Origin: Chlorokybus atmophyticus
Lineage: Eukaryota > Streptophyta > Chlorokybophyceae > Chlorokybales > Chlorokybaceae
DNA: 64,000 bases
Direction: 5' to 3'
NCBI GenBank assembly: GCA_009103225.1
Contig: RHPI01000772.1
Location: 351,538 to 415,537 of the forward strand
In this document: piece after piece, positions 1 through 11,215 of the stretch
Numbering within the stretch: the first letter of the stretch is position 1
Layout: every line of letters begins with the position of its first letter
The notes under the pieces: model-generated
Told to the model about the DNA's origin: nothing
The model's database searches: none
What the model saw: only the letters and a program-made list of their open reading frames with translations
Program-made: the position numbers and the translations under genes

Positions 1-855
1 GCCTGAGACAACTTACCATAGTAAGAACACTGTCACCAAGTGCACAGAACAAGCATGCACACGCACTCTGGCGTGCACACGCGCCTGCAAAACAAGCATA
101 CACACGCAAGCACACACAAAGGGCTTGAAGTGGTTCAACTTACAAAAGCCCTCGCCATGGTCTGGAAATGCATGATGTGTGCCACCGGCCACATTTGCGG
201 CGGCCTTGTGCCGCTCGCGCTCACCCAACACAACATGCATGGCAGCCACTGTACCCCTAACAGTGATGCATGAGTCGCGGACGGACACGCATATGCGCAT
301 TTGAGTAAGAAACAGTGCACATGCATGAGGCACGCACCCAGCACTAGCAAGTGATCGCTTTACGATCTCAGACCCATACGGAAAGCCTATTGTGCGCGCT
401 TCCCTCTCGCTCAACTTGCCATTGACCACCTTGTCCACGTACCTAAGCACACATGCGATTGTTGCATGAGCTCATACATAAGTGCGTGTATGCAGCTGCG
501 CTAGTTACGTGTACACATCTGCATCTGAGTGTTTGCACCCTGCGCAATAGATTGAAACTGTGCGCATGGATACAACATGCAACACATATGTCATGTTGTG
601 CGTACGTTTCCGTATGGACCCTTGTCAAGTCGTCCAACGAGGCCGCAGGAGCTTCTATGAACTCCATTAAAGGGGTGAGCGTCGGGTCGGAAGCAAGCAG
701 CGCACGCGTAGCCGCATATCTAACAATTGACAGACGCGCAAAATGAATGAGAGAGAGTGCTGTGTGCACATACATCACAACACCCACTTGTCCATTGGGA
801 AGCGGTGGTTGTCGGGTAGCGTAACTCGGTGATGGTCACTATAGTAAGCTTTCAT
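1..855 (-). CDS. Histone deacetylase-like protein, 5' part (runs off left edge)
   Basis: Four exons join in frame: 855-788, 719-606, 442-338 and 256-144, giving 133 residues; the remainder lies beyond position 1. The visible protein reads as the N-terminal third of the zinc-dependent deacetylase fold (arginase/deacetylase superfamily). It has HRFPMDK near residue 17, a VHTETYVDKV segment near 57, the SLASAGGTV helix near 91, and the active-site pair in GGTHHAF, with His123 and His124. The family removes acetyl groups from lysines or small amines. The sequence resembles the bacterial/cyanobacterial-like and class IV branch more than plant class I, by recollection of family motifs. The start used is the ATG at 855; an upstream exon ending at the acceptor near 867 could add a targeting peptide. 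The donor at 143-142 (gtaag) opens an intron that reaches the edge. The zinc-binding Asp/His residues lie outside the window. Confidence 0.82.
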
Positions 856-1684
856 TCGCTGCAGACCTAGCGTGCGCGGCGTGCTACTGCTTGCTTGTGC
901 AGTGACATCTGCAAACAGCAAGAAAACCGCACAGAGATTGAGTTGTGACACTACAGTCAATCTGGGCACAGGCAAGGTACCTTGCATGTTTACAGGGCAG
1001 TTGATACCAACGCAAGCAGGCAATGCTGTGGGCTTCAGCACATTAACAAACGCTAAGCTGACGAACCTGTTGTTTCTGTTCTTGTGTTTGTTGCTGGGGA
1101 GGTCAATGTTGCAAGTCTGGTGCGCGCAAACAGCTTTCCACAAGCCGCTTTGTCATGAGGACAACGATCCCAATTAGCGCATGCACAACCACTACTGCAG
1201 CTGTATTGCTGTTGCAAACAACGCCTTACACACAATGCATCACGCCTGTCAGCATAAGCACGAGCATTGCTTGCAAGCATGAGCACGAGCTTGATCCTGA
1301 GAATGTGACAGCAGCAGGCATGCACAACAAGGTTGGGAGAGTACTCTTCAGGCTTGCAGAAGCTGATATTAACGACAATTTGACAGGCAGCAGCGTCCAA
1401 GCTTGACCACGAACTGCTATGCCAGCTATAAACAGTCAGAGACTGCCTGGCCAACCTGAGCCAAGCTGTCGCTGCGCTGCGCTCCAGGATAGGGCCGGCG
1501 GCGGCGGCAGGGGATGGGGCGCACTACTCCACATGGCCAGAGCCCCATCCGCCGTCGCTGTCATCCTCCTCGCCGCCGCTGTCGCCAATCTCATCAGCCC
1601 GGACTGCGTCGATGACAGCTTAGCTTGCCGCTTGCTAGACCAGGCGGCGGCGTCGCTGTCCTCGTCGTTGCTCTCGTGGTTGTC
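856..1684. promoter_or_regulatory. Divergent 5' region between deacetylase and FKBP genes
   Basis: About 830 bases separate the start codons of two genes transcribed away from each other, so both promoters should lie here unless upstream exons exist. The part from 1490 to 1680 is rich in GGC/GCC triplets. Several open frames cross it on both strands, but none shows a recognisable domain. No clear TATA box was chosen. Confidence 0.35.
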
Positions 1685-3315
1685 ATGGACAACCAAGGCT
1701 GGGAGGACCTCACGGGCGACGGAGGTGTTGTGAAGCGGGTGGTGCGGGCGGCGCCGGCCGGCGCTGCGGCGCCCTCCCAGCAGACGCCTGTCGTGGATTG
1801 TAAGCTGCGCATGTGCATGCATGCGTTTTGTGTCAGTGTATTGCAGTCGAAGGGTTTACATTACTGACAATGCAACCTATCTCAGTGGTTTAACTGCCCA
1901 GTCAAACATGCTCGCACTCTGTGATGACGATACATCTCCGGCCAGACAGTTGTGTGAGTGGTACCGCTGCCCCTGGCAGTGGTTGTTTACTTGGTTTGTC
2001 AGTGAATTGCTTCGTGTACAAATTTGACAGTTCTACAGTGCCGTGCATGTCCATGCAATGCAGTGTGTTGGCATTCAATGCAGTGCATGCATGCTGAGCG
2101 GTTATAGACACGCAATGTTGCGCCCATGCATATGTTTTGTGTCATTCTGTCATGGTGAGCTCTGGTTGTGATGTACACAACATGCTGTGGTGGTGACTCC
2201 GCAGTGCAGTATGAAGGTCGCTTCTCCGATTCAAACGGCAGCGTGTTTGATTCTACCGAAGACGACAACTCCATCTTCTCCTTTCAGATCAACACGAAGA
2301 AGGTCATTCGCGCGTGGGACGTCGCAGTGCCCGGGATGCGGGTGAGGATGGGTTTGACGTCTCTTGTTATGTTTGAGACGGTACCAACTTATATGTTTGA
2401 ACCAGGTTGGAGAAGTCGCTGAGATCATCTGCAGACCAGACTATGCATATGGTGATGCAGGTGCCCCTCCCGACATACCTCCTGGGTGCGTTGAGCATGG
2501 TGTGAGTGTGCTGTTGTGACTCGACATGACAGAGCGGGTTTGGTCACTTGCTCAGAATAGGTGCATGAACTCAGGACACCTGTGATTTGTGATATCTGTC
2601 TGTTTCGCTCAATGGTTTCACGTTGTAGTGCACAGCGGAGCAGGCACGCGTGCGCTCACGCGTGCATACATACACACGCACTGGCAACAGCGCGCACATG
2701 CTCGGTCGCTTGCTCACTCGTTGTCACATTGTTCTTGTAATGTGCAGAGCTACACTGTGGTTCAAGTTGGAGCTGAAGGACGCGCGAGTGCCACGTGGAG
2801 CTCAGTCAAGCTCAGGAGTGCCCGATGCTGACCGGTTGAGGTGAGATGTCGTGCTGCGGTGTAATTGTGAGCACAGCTGCTTCTTGTACAGCATTTCATG
2901 TGAGTACGACAGCTGCTCAACTGTGCTTCCATTTGGTCTCCTGTATAGCTGTACATAGTCAATGTTATGTTATTTGCTTTGACGTCAGTGGTGTGTCCTT
3001 TGCTGGTCGCTGCTTCAGAGCTGCTTTCATGCAGTGTCTCATAAAGGAGTAGTAATGTTTGACTTGCATTGCTATCAATAGTTGTTTGCACTGCTGATTG
3101 CTACATCAGCATTGCAAACTACTACTCAGGCCAAGTATGTCCCGACTGCACTGGTTAATGGCTCGTTTATTGTTTTCAGTGCATTGAGGAAAGAGCGGGA
3201 GCTGGCTGCAGAGAAGCGGGAACTGGAGAAGCAAAAGCGGGAAGCAGCCAAGGCAGCAGCGGCGGCGCGGTTGGCAGACAAAGGCCCAAAAAAAGGGGGA
3301 AAGTCCAAAAAGTAG
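1685..3315 (+). CDS. FKBP-type peptidyl-prolyl cis-trans isomerase with basic coiled-coil tail
   Basis: Five exons join without frame breaks: 1685-1799, 2205-2341, 2406-2485, 2748-2840 and 3180-3315, giving 186 residues. The N-terminus carries GWEDLTGDGGVVKRV. The FKBP domain runs from about residue 37 to 122 and shows the family landmarks in order: LQYEGRF, VFDST, VIRAWDVAVPGM, GEVAEI, YAYGDAGAPPDIPPG and ATLWFKLEL. The family catalyses cis-trans isomerisation of Xaa-Pro bonds and binds FK506. From about residue 143 to the end the protein is a charged helix (KERELAAEKRELEKQKR) with an alanine run and a lysine-rich end (KKGGKSKK). That tail suggests nuclear or RNA/ribosome-associated work, but this is inference. 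No signal peptide is seen. The last acceptor could be 3179 or 3188; both keep the frame, and the first has the better pyrimidine tract. Confidence 0.9.
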
Positions 3316-3441
3316 GTGGTATGGTATGAGTGCCTCAAGCTGCGGGCGTTGCGGAGTGTCGAGTTCTGATTGTATGCCTTCCTGGTAATTGGAAGGGCTA
3401 TACATGGGGAGCAAGTGGGAGGGGTTTGAAAATGACCCAAG

Positions 3442-3446
3442 TGTAA
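3442..3446 (+). terminator. Putative polyadenylation signal TGTAA of the FKBP gene
   Basis: TGTAA lies 127 bases after the FKBP stop codon. This pentamer is the usual chlorophyte poly(A) signal. Assignment rests on position and motif only. Confidence 0.45.
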
Positions 3447-5229
3447 ACAGACACCAGTCGAAGTCTGGTTGCACATGCTGTTTCACGGGCCGTAGGATCG
3501 TTTGGGCAGGCCCACGCTCGCAATGAATTGTGATGCTGTTAGTGTGGTGCTGTTAGAAAAGCTGTGGCTTGGTGCAATAGAATGCCGTCAGTTGACAGTC
3601 TCTTGACTGCGTCTTGTTTCCATTTTGTATACACCAACGCAAGGTTGAAAAATCAATAGGAAAGCTTATGGCAGAATGGGAACTAGTTTATGTGCCGCAA
3701 TGACGAACGAGGCTAATGAGACTTGGGTACTGCAAACCTTGGGATTGCGGTGCTTGTTAATTGACCAATGTATGGTGCCGCTGCCTAATACAATGCCAAT
3801 GCACTCGATAGACAATATTACAATCCGATGGATATAAGAAGAGCGAGACAGGTGACAATGTGAAGTGGAAAATGTTAGCAAACTCTCACACACGCATACC
3901 AAGTATGGTATGTGCAACAAGTATTGCTGAAAATCATGCAGCTGACATGCAAAGTAACAACGACTTGTTGTATAACGCATGTGAATGCACAACAAGCATA
4001 AGGGTAAATGCTTGCATTTACAAAACCCGCCTGATATCATATGATGTCTACTATTATTGTACTGCATAGGGACAATAGACGGCTGCAGAGTGTAAGCAAA
4101 CATAACATAGCACATACCAGCAAACACAATCATGGTATAATAACCAATTTATTTACATCAGCATAATCAAGGCGCTGATCTATAGTGCATCAATGCAAGG
4201 CATGAAAGCGCTCAATTGTAGTTGTATGAAAGGACTGTGTACGTTACGTTTACTTTAATGCCCGCATTCAATGACCTCCTATCGTGAGACCTCGTCTTAT
4301 GAAGTCCACTTTCACGCCACATAGCTATAATCACTATATCATTTGAAGGATGGTATGGTGATCAGATTGACATGTCCTATGTGCCATCACTTTGAACGGT
4401 ATCAATGTGTTGGATTGACTTGTCACATTGATAACGAGTTCACAATGGAGATCTCAGCAAGAGTTGGGGTTTTAATAAAATGTATGTATCTCAGCAGGCA
4501 TGACATCTAGACCTTTGTTGCATTAACGGTATCGACATATGTTGATGCATTTGTCGATACTATTAATGTAACATTTGGGGCCCGACCACTAGGCTATGGT
4601 AGTAAAAGACACTACCATGAGTGAGGTCTGCCACAATTTATCCCGATTCGTGACATTCCTCCCTAATTTAACCCATGAGTTCCTCATAATCTAATGAGGC
4701 ACTAGCCCACGTCGCCGATTCGCGGCCGTACCACGATCGGTCTGCCCGCGGCCTGTTGGATCCGGCCCACGAACACTCCTGACCGACCGACCTGCCATCC
4801 TCACCGTGCGACCTGCCATCGCAGCGCGACCGCTTACGCGGCCTTAGGTTAATACCTCTATGTCACAAATTGGGATAGTCAATGAAACAAGTTTTGGTCC
4901 ATTTTAGCATCTCTTGATCACCCTTGAGCACTGTTAGCAGTGTGTAAACTTCAAGCACAGCTGAATATTACGGAAAACGCTGAAGCATGCAACAAATGAA
5001 TGATGGACATGGTAACAAACCTATTTCGCTATTGTCTGATCTACACATAAGATCATAGGAGCTGCTTAAAGCAAGCTCAAGCATCAAAAGGCGTGTCGCA
5101 CGATCTGAGAGGACGCTTTTCAAAGATGGCTGGTGCTGAGTTTGCAGGCTTGAGACTTTGGAGAAATTGCCCAATCCTAAGTGAAATCGCTGACCTCGCA
5201 CTTTTCAAGTTATGAAAGCTCCATCAACG

Positions 5230-5350
5230 TGCATTGCTTGGCGCGCAGGTTTTTAAAGAGTTCCGGCATGGAACTCGCGCTGTATGCAGCCGTATCTAAA
5301 CTCAGGTCGTCCGGACTACGCGCGCAACGCCCTACCAACTAGTCTACGCC
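5230..5350 (-). repeat. tRNA-derived SINE-like segment
   Basis: On the minus strand TAGACTAGTTGG at 5346-5335 matches an internal pol III A box (TRGCNNARYNGG) at all but one position. A degenerate B-box-like GAGTTTAGATAC follows at 5303-5292. Downstream sequence contains a GGAACTC word also found after the plus-strand segment at 5451. The B box is weak, so this may be an old copy or chance. Confidence 0.3.
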
Positions 5351-5450
5351 ATGCGACAAACGGCTCATTTGTTGCATAGAACACCATGACCAATGCTGGC
5401 TGCCGTGGCAAGACATCAAAAAGTGTTTTTAACTTGGGATTTTTATTGTG

Positions 5451-5620
5451 GTCGTGGTGCAACTGGTTGCGCGCCTGCCTCACATCCGCGCAGCGGGAGT
5501 TCAAAACCCAGCAAACGCCCTCACATTGAGTGCCGTTGTTAACTTTGCAGTGCGCGCCGATGGCGTGGAGTTAATGGAACTCTTATATCCTGCAACCTTA
5601 AAGCGGAGAATCATACCATG
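5451..5620 (+). repeat. tRNA-derived SINE-like segment
   Basis: TGGTGCAACTGG at 5455-5466 fits the pol III A box with one mismatch, and GTTCAAAAC at 5499-5507 fits the B-box core GWTCRANNC. Spacing is about 33 bases, as in tRNA genes. No full cloverleaf with a paired acceptor stem can be drawn, so a tRNA gene is unlikely and a tRNA-derived SINE head is the better reading. It lies head to head with a similar minus-strand segment at 5230-5350. Confidence 0.35.
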
Positions 5621-7414
5621 TCCAGAGACGCGGGAGTTAATGGGGTTCTCGTATTTCTCTTGCTGTAAGAGGCCTCACATGTGAGGCTGACCACCCAGTG
5701 CCAGGCCTTTTCTCTACAACTTAGCTAGCTACCGCAACTGAGCAATAGCATACATGTGCATACACTATGACTCATACAACGATGTATGCAAGACAGCACT
5801 ACTCAGTGTCTACGCAAAACCGTCATAGCAGGGGATGTCCGGAGTCCTTCTCGTCGCACACCGCAGGCTCCCCAAAACACACCCGTGAAAAAGGCTGTCC
5901 TCCAGTCTTCCTTCGCACACCGCTCCCAACACAGCTCACCGCCTATTCAATACAAAGCAGGGGGAAGGCCCCTTAAACAGCTACCACCAAGCACCCGTCA
6001 CACAGTGAGCATAAGAAGTCCCACGCTTGTGATTGTCTGAACACCGGCAATCTCTCCTTATATACTCATATCTGCTGCCTTCCACTTGGCCACGTATTGC
6101 CAGCAGAGGTGCGCCTTCTCAGCCAGCTGGCTAAGTGCCCTCTCTACCACACGTGCTGACCTCAGTTATGCTCTGCCACCTTGGGTTATCGTGCTAACGG
6201 TCAAACACATCAATTGACTGCGCAGTGCCTGCTTGCCTTAGCAATGAACCCTTCCGTGGATGACTCATACATGACTCATATATCACTCGCATCAAATACC
6301 AACACGGGGTTGTCCTCACATAAGGCAACAGAGCAGTTACATCACATCATGTGTCTGCATACGAATTGGCCATGTTCTGGCTCCTTTCAGCACTTGTACA
6401 TTTCCCCCTTCAAGGCTAGTTGCAAACCGGAATCTACTATGCATTGTACACACACATGAAAGCAGCAGTCATTTGCAACCAACTGTCAAGCTATGATATA
6501 GCAAGCAATACATGAGAACGAGTAAAGCCTTGCCTCTTGAGCGTGATATTAAATATTTAATAAATTATAGATTGAGTTGGAAAACGTAAAAAGCTCCGTT
6601 TAATGTTGCACCAAAAGTGTCTCTCCCGGATTGTGCGACATGCTAGAAGGGGCCGATTGCAAGTAGCACATCAGAGTATACGTAGACAATAGAATAACGG
6701 CATTTTACTTGCGCAGAAAATGCGGCAGCAATGCGCTACGTGCTAGGCTAATGGCACTAGCGATTGCCGTCGAGAGCGGGAAGGTGTCGTGCAGGTGTAC
6801 GGCGCATCAGCAAAGAGGGGCGAGCTTGTAATATAATACCTCAAAACTTGTGAATGTATTATGTATTATATTACAGTTACGGTTACAATTTATATTACAG
6901 TTAATTGAATCTAATTCAATAAGATCATGACGTGATAGATATCATTGCGCGCGCATATGATGCATACTATATGATGCATACTTACATATATGCTAGACCA
7001 TATGGTCTGCCGTATTTGCCTTGATTAAAGCCTCCCTTGTTTACAAAAGCTCCCCACCCACTTATTAAGGGAGAACTAAGTTGCAATGAATGCCTTCCAT
7101 CAATTGGGGCAGTATCTAAGGAAGGGGGGATATCCGGTGAGATATCGTAGTACAACTTAGCATGGGCTTTAAGCTGGTCTTAGCTCCATCTAAATGCGCA
7201 AGCATCTAGAGCACGACGCATTTGCATCACTGCTGCACTACCCTGTGATTGTGTCCAATGGTTTAAAGCCGCCGACTGCACTCGAGATGTGTAATATCCA
7301 CGTCTGTAGCGTTTATTGTGAGAATGATTACTGCATACCAATACGCAATACATAAGATATGAAGATTGCGCATCGCCGGTAAGCGTGCACAGCCACAGAA
7401 GGAACCAGGCATGT

Positions 7415-8914
7415 CGTCGCAAATTTTACACGGTGACTGACAAGGGACTGAGGGACTGACGGGTGCCTGACCCTGCCTGACCCTACCGGATTGGTCCATA
7501 AAGGGACTTTTTAAGACGGCCGTTACTATTAAGCAACATATACCAACGGCAAGCGGTCGACCGTTAAGTACAATCGACGGCGGCCTGCCTGTGACGGCAA
7601 CACCGCACTTTAAGGTAACGGCCGATTGTCGGTCGTCCCAGTTGCGCGATGGCGACCTTCTGTATAGCAGATAGGTCACGATTTGATCACATACAGTAAC
7701 GGCCGACCGTCGGTCGTACCCTGACCGTCGAAAAGTATGCGCGACGGCCTGCCTACTTTGGCAAGCCAGTCACCGTTAGTCCCTATCAGGTGACCTTGCC
7801 GCATTTATTAAGTGACGGCCGATCGCCGGTCGTGCACTTAACGCGGCGGCGACCTACTTATTGTGTGTCAAGTATGATAAGCAAGTGACCGCCGGTCCCA
7901 AAAGGTCGACAAGTCGGGACAGTGGTACCGGCCGACAAGTCGAGACGCTGGTACAATGCAGCCGCCATGCTATGTCAATGGTACGAACAGTGCCATTGAT
8001 CGCAATGGCACTTTCGTACCATTATAATAATACGATAATGCCGTTGCGAGTCACGTTTCGAAAACGCGTTTGAATAACTTGGGCTGCTCAAGTTATTCAA
8101 ACGCTTAACGGCTTCAAATTGAACAGAGCGTTGTGGGCGGCGGCGGCGGCGGCAATGGCTAACAGTAGGTGAGCTTAGTTGTTGTCTGGCGTCGTACTAC
8201 GTGCAACACCGCATGCCATCTAACCACCCTCCTTGCCTTAGGGCGGCCAGGCCAGGCCAGGCTAGGCCAGACTAGGCCAGGCGGCGGCAGCGGCGACGGA
8301 GAAGGAAATGCGGCGGCGGAGCTGGAGTGGGCGGTGCAGGAGCCGCAGCTCAGTACAAGGGTAGTACTAGCAGCAGTACCTAAGGTAGTAGTCGCAGTAG
8401 TGGTAGTGGTAGCAGTAGTGGTAGTCTAATTGTACTAGCAGTAGTAGTAGCTCAATATATTACATTGTAACTGATTTATTCTTTTGTTTTTTTTTGTTTG
8501 TCACGCATTTCTACATAGCTGATGACGACAATCACGTGTGACACCTAATCATGACTGAGCGGTACCAGCAGGTACCTTTGAAGGTACACATCATTAACCT
8601 TAGGTACCTTAAGGTACCTGACAATTTCGCTCAGTTAGCGTACAGTCGCCGGTACCTAACTGATAGGTACCGGTCAATTATTTATTGGTTAGGTCAAGTC
8701 CCCTTTGCTTAACCGTTGAGTACCTGACATGCACCTATTAATTAGGGTCAGTCCCTTTATGCAGACAGCCGCCAACTAATGGTGACGGCCGTTATGCTCA
8801 GGTCCCTGTATCGAGATCGCCGGTAGACTGAAGGTCGACAGTAAAAATGAGTATCCTCAGGTGCACGGCCGTTGCCAAAATTCAGTCGGTCGGCAGGGGA
8901 AACATTTTGCGACG
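7415..8914 (+). mobile_element. Non-autonomous DNA-transposon-like element, copy 1
   Basis: The ends are inverted: CGTCGCAAATTTTACAC at the left and the reverse of CGTCGCAAAATGTTTCCCC at the right, nine perfect terminal bases followed by weaker matching. The element is 1500 bases long and is flanked by GT on both sides, a possible 2-bp target duplication. Inside the left half are repeated imperfect palindromes of the form ACGGCCGAyyGyCGGTCGT (near 7617, 7694 and 7815), then a 16-bp hairpin (8066-8104), a GGC run (8139-8152), a GGCCA/GGCTA array (8244-8283), and repeated GGTACC words (8560-8670). A diverged inverted copy sits at 48927-50484 with the same order of parts. No transposase frame is present, so it would need a helper. 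The superfamily is not identified. Confidence 0.6.
8066..8104. repeat. Perfect hairpin inside DNA element copy 1
   Basis: Arms 8066-8081 and 8089-8104 are perfect 16-base reverse complements around a 7-base loop. The second copy of the element keeps only a shorter version (GCGTTTAAA...TTTAAACGC near 49844-49881), so the stem is conserved in position more than in sequence. Confidence 0.7.
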
Positions 8915-10796
8915 GTGTGGGTTAGTATGCGCAGATAGACGACATCACTTACATCAAAAGCCAATCAATCAAATGCGTTAAATGGATCCAATTCGCATAT
9001 GATGGAACAGACAGTAGCAGGAGCAGCAGCAAGCAGTAACCAAAAAACCAACATGTAGCACAACGACATTCATGTATATGGTATAAGTTATATTGTACAA
9101 ATGCAATCTGTGCGCACACAAAAACAACAATAGTGACATACAAACGAACAAGCAAGGCAACACACGTACAATACACCCGCGGCCATCACACAACTCTATA
9201 TTAAGCGACTTATGTGCAATGCAATGCCGTTGATGAAGCAAGTAATAGCAGCAGCAGCAAACACCAACCAACCAAGATGAGTGCACAAGTGCGGCAACAG
9301 TTTGTTAGATGGTAGGGGCTTGGCATCGAGCGTGGAAACGAACAGGAAGCACGTGTGTTGAGGTATATATGTGGTGTTGTGATGTGCTCCACGCCCCATG
9401 TACATGGTACGTATAATAACTTGCATATAATACGGTGCATGCTATGCGTGGCCCTTTCACTACACTACCGTATGTGCATGAGTAATGAACTCAGTTTCTA
9501 CCATGCCGGTTTAGCACAGGCAGCGTGTTTGGGCGCATGGCAAGTTAAAGGTTGAGAACCGTGCATTGGGAGGTTGTTTTGGCAACCTACGTTGATAACT
9601 TCACTTGGCCTTGATATCTATGCGCGGCAGTATCAGCACAGTCAACCGCACCGCCTTGTCGGCTCGCTTGCAAACCGGGAGTTGCTGCGCGCCGCAGAGA
9701 CGCACGTTTAGCTCGCATGATTGCAGTTGTCCGCTAGCGGAACAATTCGTCCCCCTTCACCCGCCTTATCCAAGTTAGCGGTGCATAAACGCCCTCGCAA
9801 ACAAGTTGCAGAACTAGGTCAATCCAAAGCTCGACGCTCAGCACGCCGCGCAATGCGAGAACTCGGCGCGCACTCACCGAGCAATTGCTTGAGCAGCCAC
9901 TTCGCCAGCGCAACACTACACCGCTCGTCCCCGGTTGATGGCTTGCGAACTGCTGAACGGTTGCCATCATTGTCCAAGAACCCGCCAAAACACGGTAACG
10001 ACTTGCCCGCAAGTACGTATCAAACTCCACATTCTCGTGCATTCTGACGCAGCCATACTGATGTAGCGGCGCGCATTCGGAGGCGACCGCTTCTCGCATG
10101 CTCGCGCTTAGCCGCCAACCGATCTAGCACGGCCTTGGTTACTCCGTCCTAGAAGATAAGCCTGGCCGCTGGCATGAAACCCGTCTACCACGCCCATCAG
10201 AGCCTATTTTGAAGGCTACAAAGTAGGACCATTCCCCTGCTGCCACCCTCATGGCGGCAATATGGATAAGAGGGCTGCATTATTGTTATGACACGCCTTT
10301 GATTGCAGCACCCTTGCTTCCCGAGGCTACAGCCGCACGTCCCAAACACTAAACGCGTACATTGCGACGTAAAGATTTGGTTGTAGATTGCCCCCCCGCG
10401 GCCCAAGACTTATAGCTATGGGTCGTAACCGACGAAGTGTCGAAATCAGAAAATGCCCGCCTGCGGGTTTCTCCGACGGTTCAGTGGGCGCGCCACATGG
10501 CACGGAGGCTGGCGATTTGCGGTCCTTTCCCGGCCCTGTCGCGGCTACAAGGCTGTCTAGTCATCTGACGGCGACACGAGAACGGTTCTTTCTGAGTGGC
10601 ACTTTGCACAATGGAGTGCAGTGTTGTGCAGATGAACGGCCCGTTCATGCCGCATTGTAACGGCTGCAGTTTATGCTGCGTCGGGCAAGCCGCCGAGGTG
10701 GAGTTTGTGCGTGCCGAACAGCGCTTAACGCTTAGAGTCTAGCCGCTAAGCACTAACTGGGAATGATGCCGATATCTAGTTGTTCATATGTGATGT
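8915..10796. other. Intergenic region with a possible decayed open frame
   Basis: From 9212 to about 9400 the sequence resembles 48562-48710 in the same orientation (shared ATGTGCAATGCAATG and GAGCGTGGA), so it is a diverged dispersed repeat. From 9721 to 10044 a plus-strand frame encodes an Arg/Ala-rich stretch (VHKRPRKQVAELGQSKARR), which could be a remnant of a mobile-element protein; I could not place it. No intact gene was found. Confidence 0.4.
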
Positions 10797-11215
10797 CGAT
10801 GAAAGAAGGTACGGCTGGAGATGCAGCGCTGCGGTTTCGGCCGAACCGCGGTTAGCAATGAGGCAACGAAGGCGTCCAACTGCTGGACTATACGGCTAAC
10901 CTTACCACAAAATCCACCCTTGGCCTTGTCAGTGCCAGCTGGCGGCGGCGGCGGCAGCGGGAGTGGCGGCGGCGGCGGCGGTGAGGGCGGGAAGTGGAGC
11001 GGTGATTGTGGGGACTGGGTGCGGGCGGCGATCTGCGAAGGCCACGCTGCAAGGGGCGGAGCAGCTCGCGATGTCGTTGCACATGGCCTAGCAGGGACGC
11101 CCCTGGCCAGCAGAGCCTTCCGGTCGGTGGCATTGCCAGCGGCGTCGGTGGAGCGGTTGAAGGCGGTGCTTGTTCGGGGTGTGCCTCTTGTCTGCTTGGT
11201 GATCAGACAGCAGCA
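10797..11215 (+). promoter_or_regulatory. 5' leader/promoter region of the CONSTANS-like gene
   Basis: The 420 bases before the CONSTANS-like ATG are GC-rich, with GGC triplet runs at 10940-10985. An open frame crosses the stretch with a Gly/Ser-rich product, but it is not in frame with the B-box exon and shows no domain. It probably represents 5' untranslated and promoter sequence. No defined regulatory motif was recognised. Confidence 0.35.

Larger units (their letters stand above)
3450..7414. other. Intergenic region without recognisable genes
   Basis: No host coding region could be supported here. It holds an imperfect inverted repeat at 4521-4568 (arms about 17 bases), a shorter one at 4400-4433, two tRNA-like segments near 5290-5350 and 5451-5510, AT-rich sequence from 6540 to 7000 with repeated TATTATATTACAG words, and a direct repeat of GATGCATAC near 6958-6985. 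The open frames seen are short and lack domain signatures. Confidence 0.6.

Noticed and set aside
1-143. A further deacetylase exon at about 30-18 on the minus strand
   Set aside because: A 13-base exon with acceptor and donor can be drawn, but its residues do not match the expected sequence after the GGTHHAF block.
1419-1733. Plus-strand frame with a signal-peptide-like start overlapping FKBP exon 1
   Set aside because: It is in a different frame from FKBP, GC-rich, and ends without any domain; probably chance.
5451-5520. A true tRNA gene
   Set aside because: No cloverleaf with a paired acceptor stem can be drawn; only internal promoter-like boxes match.
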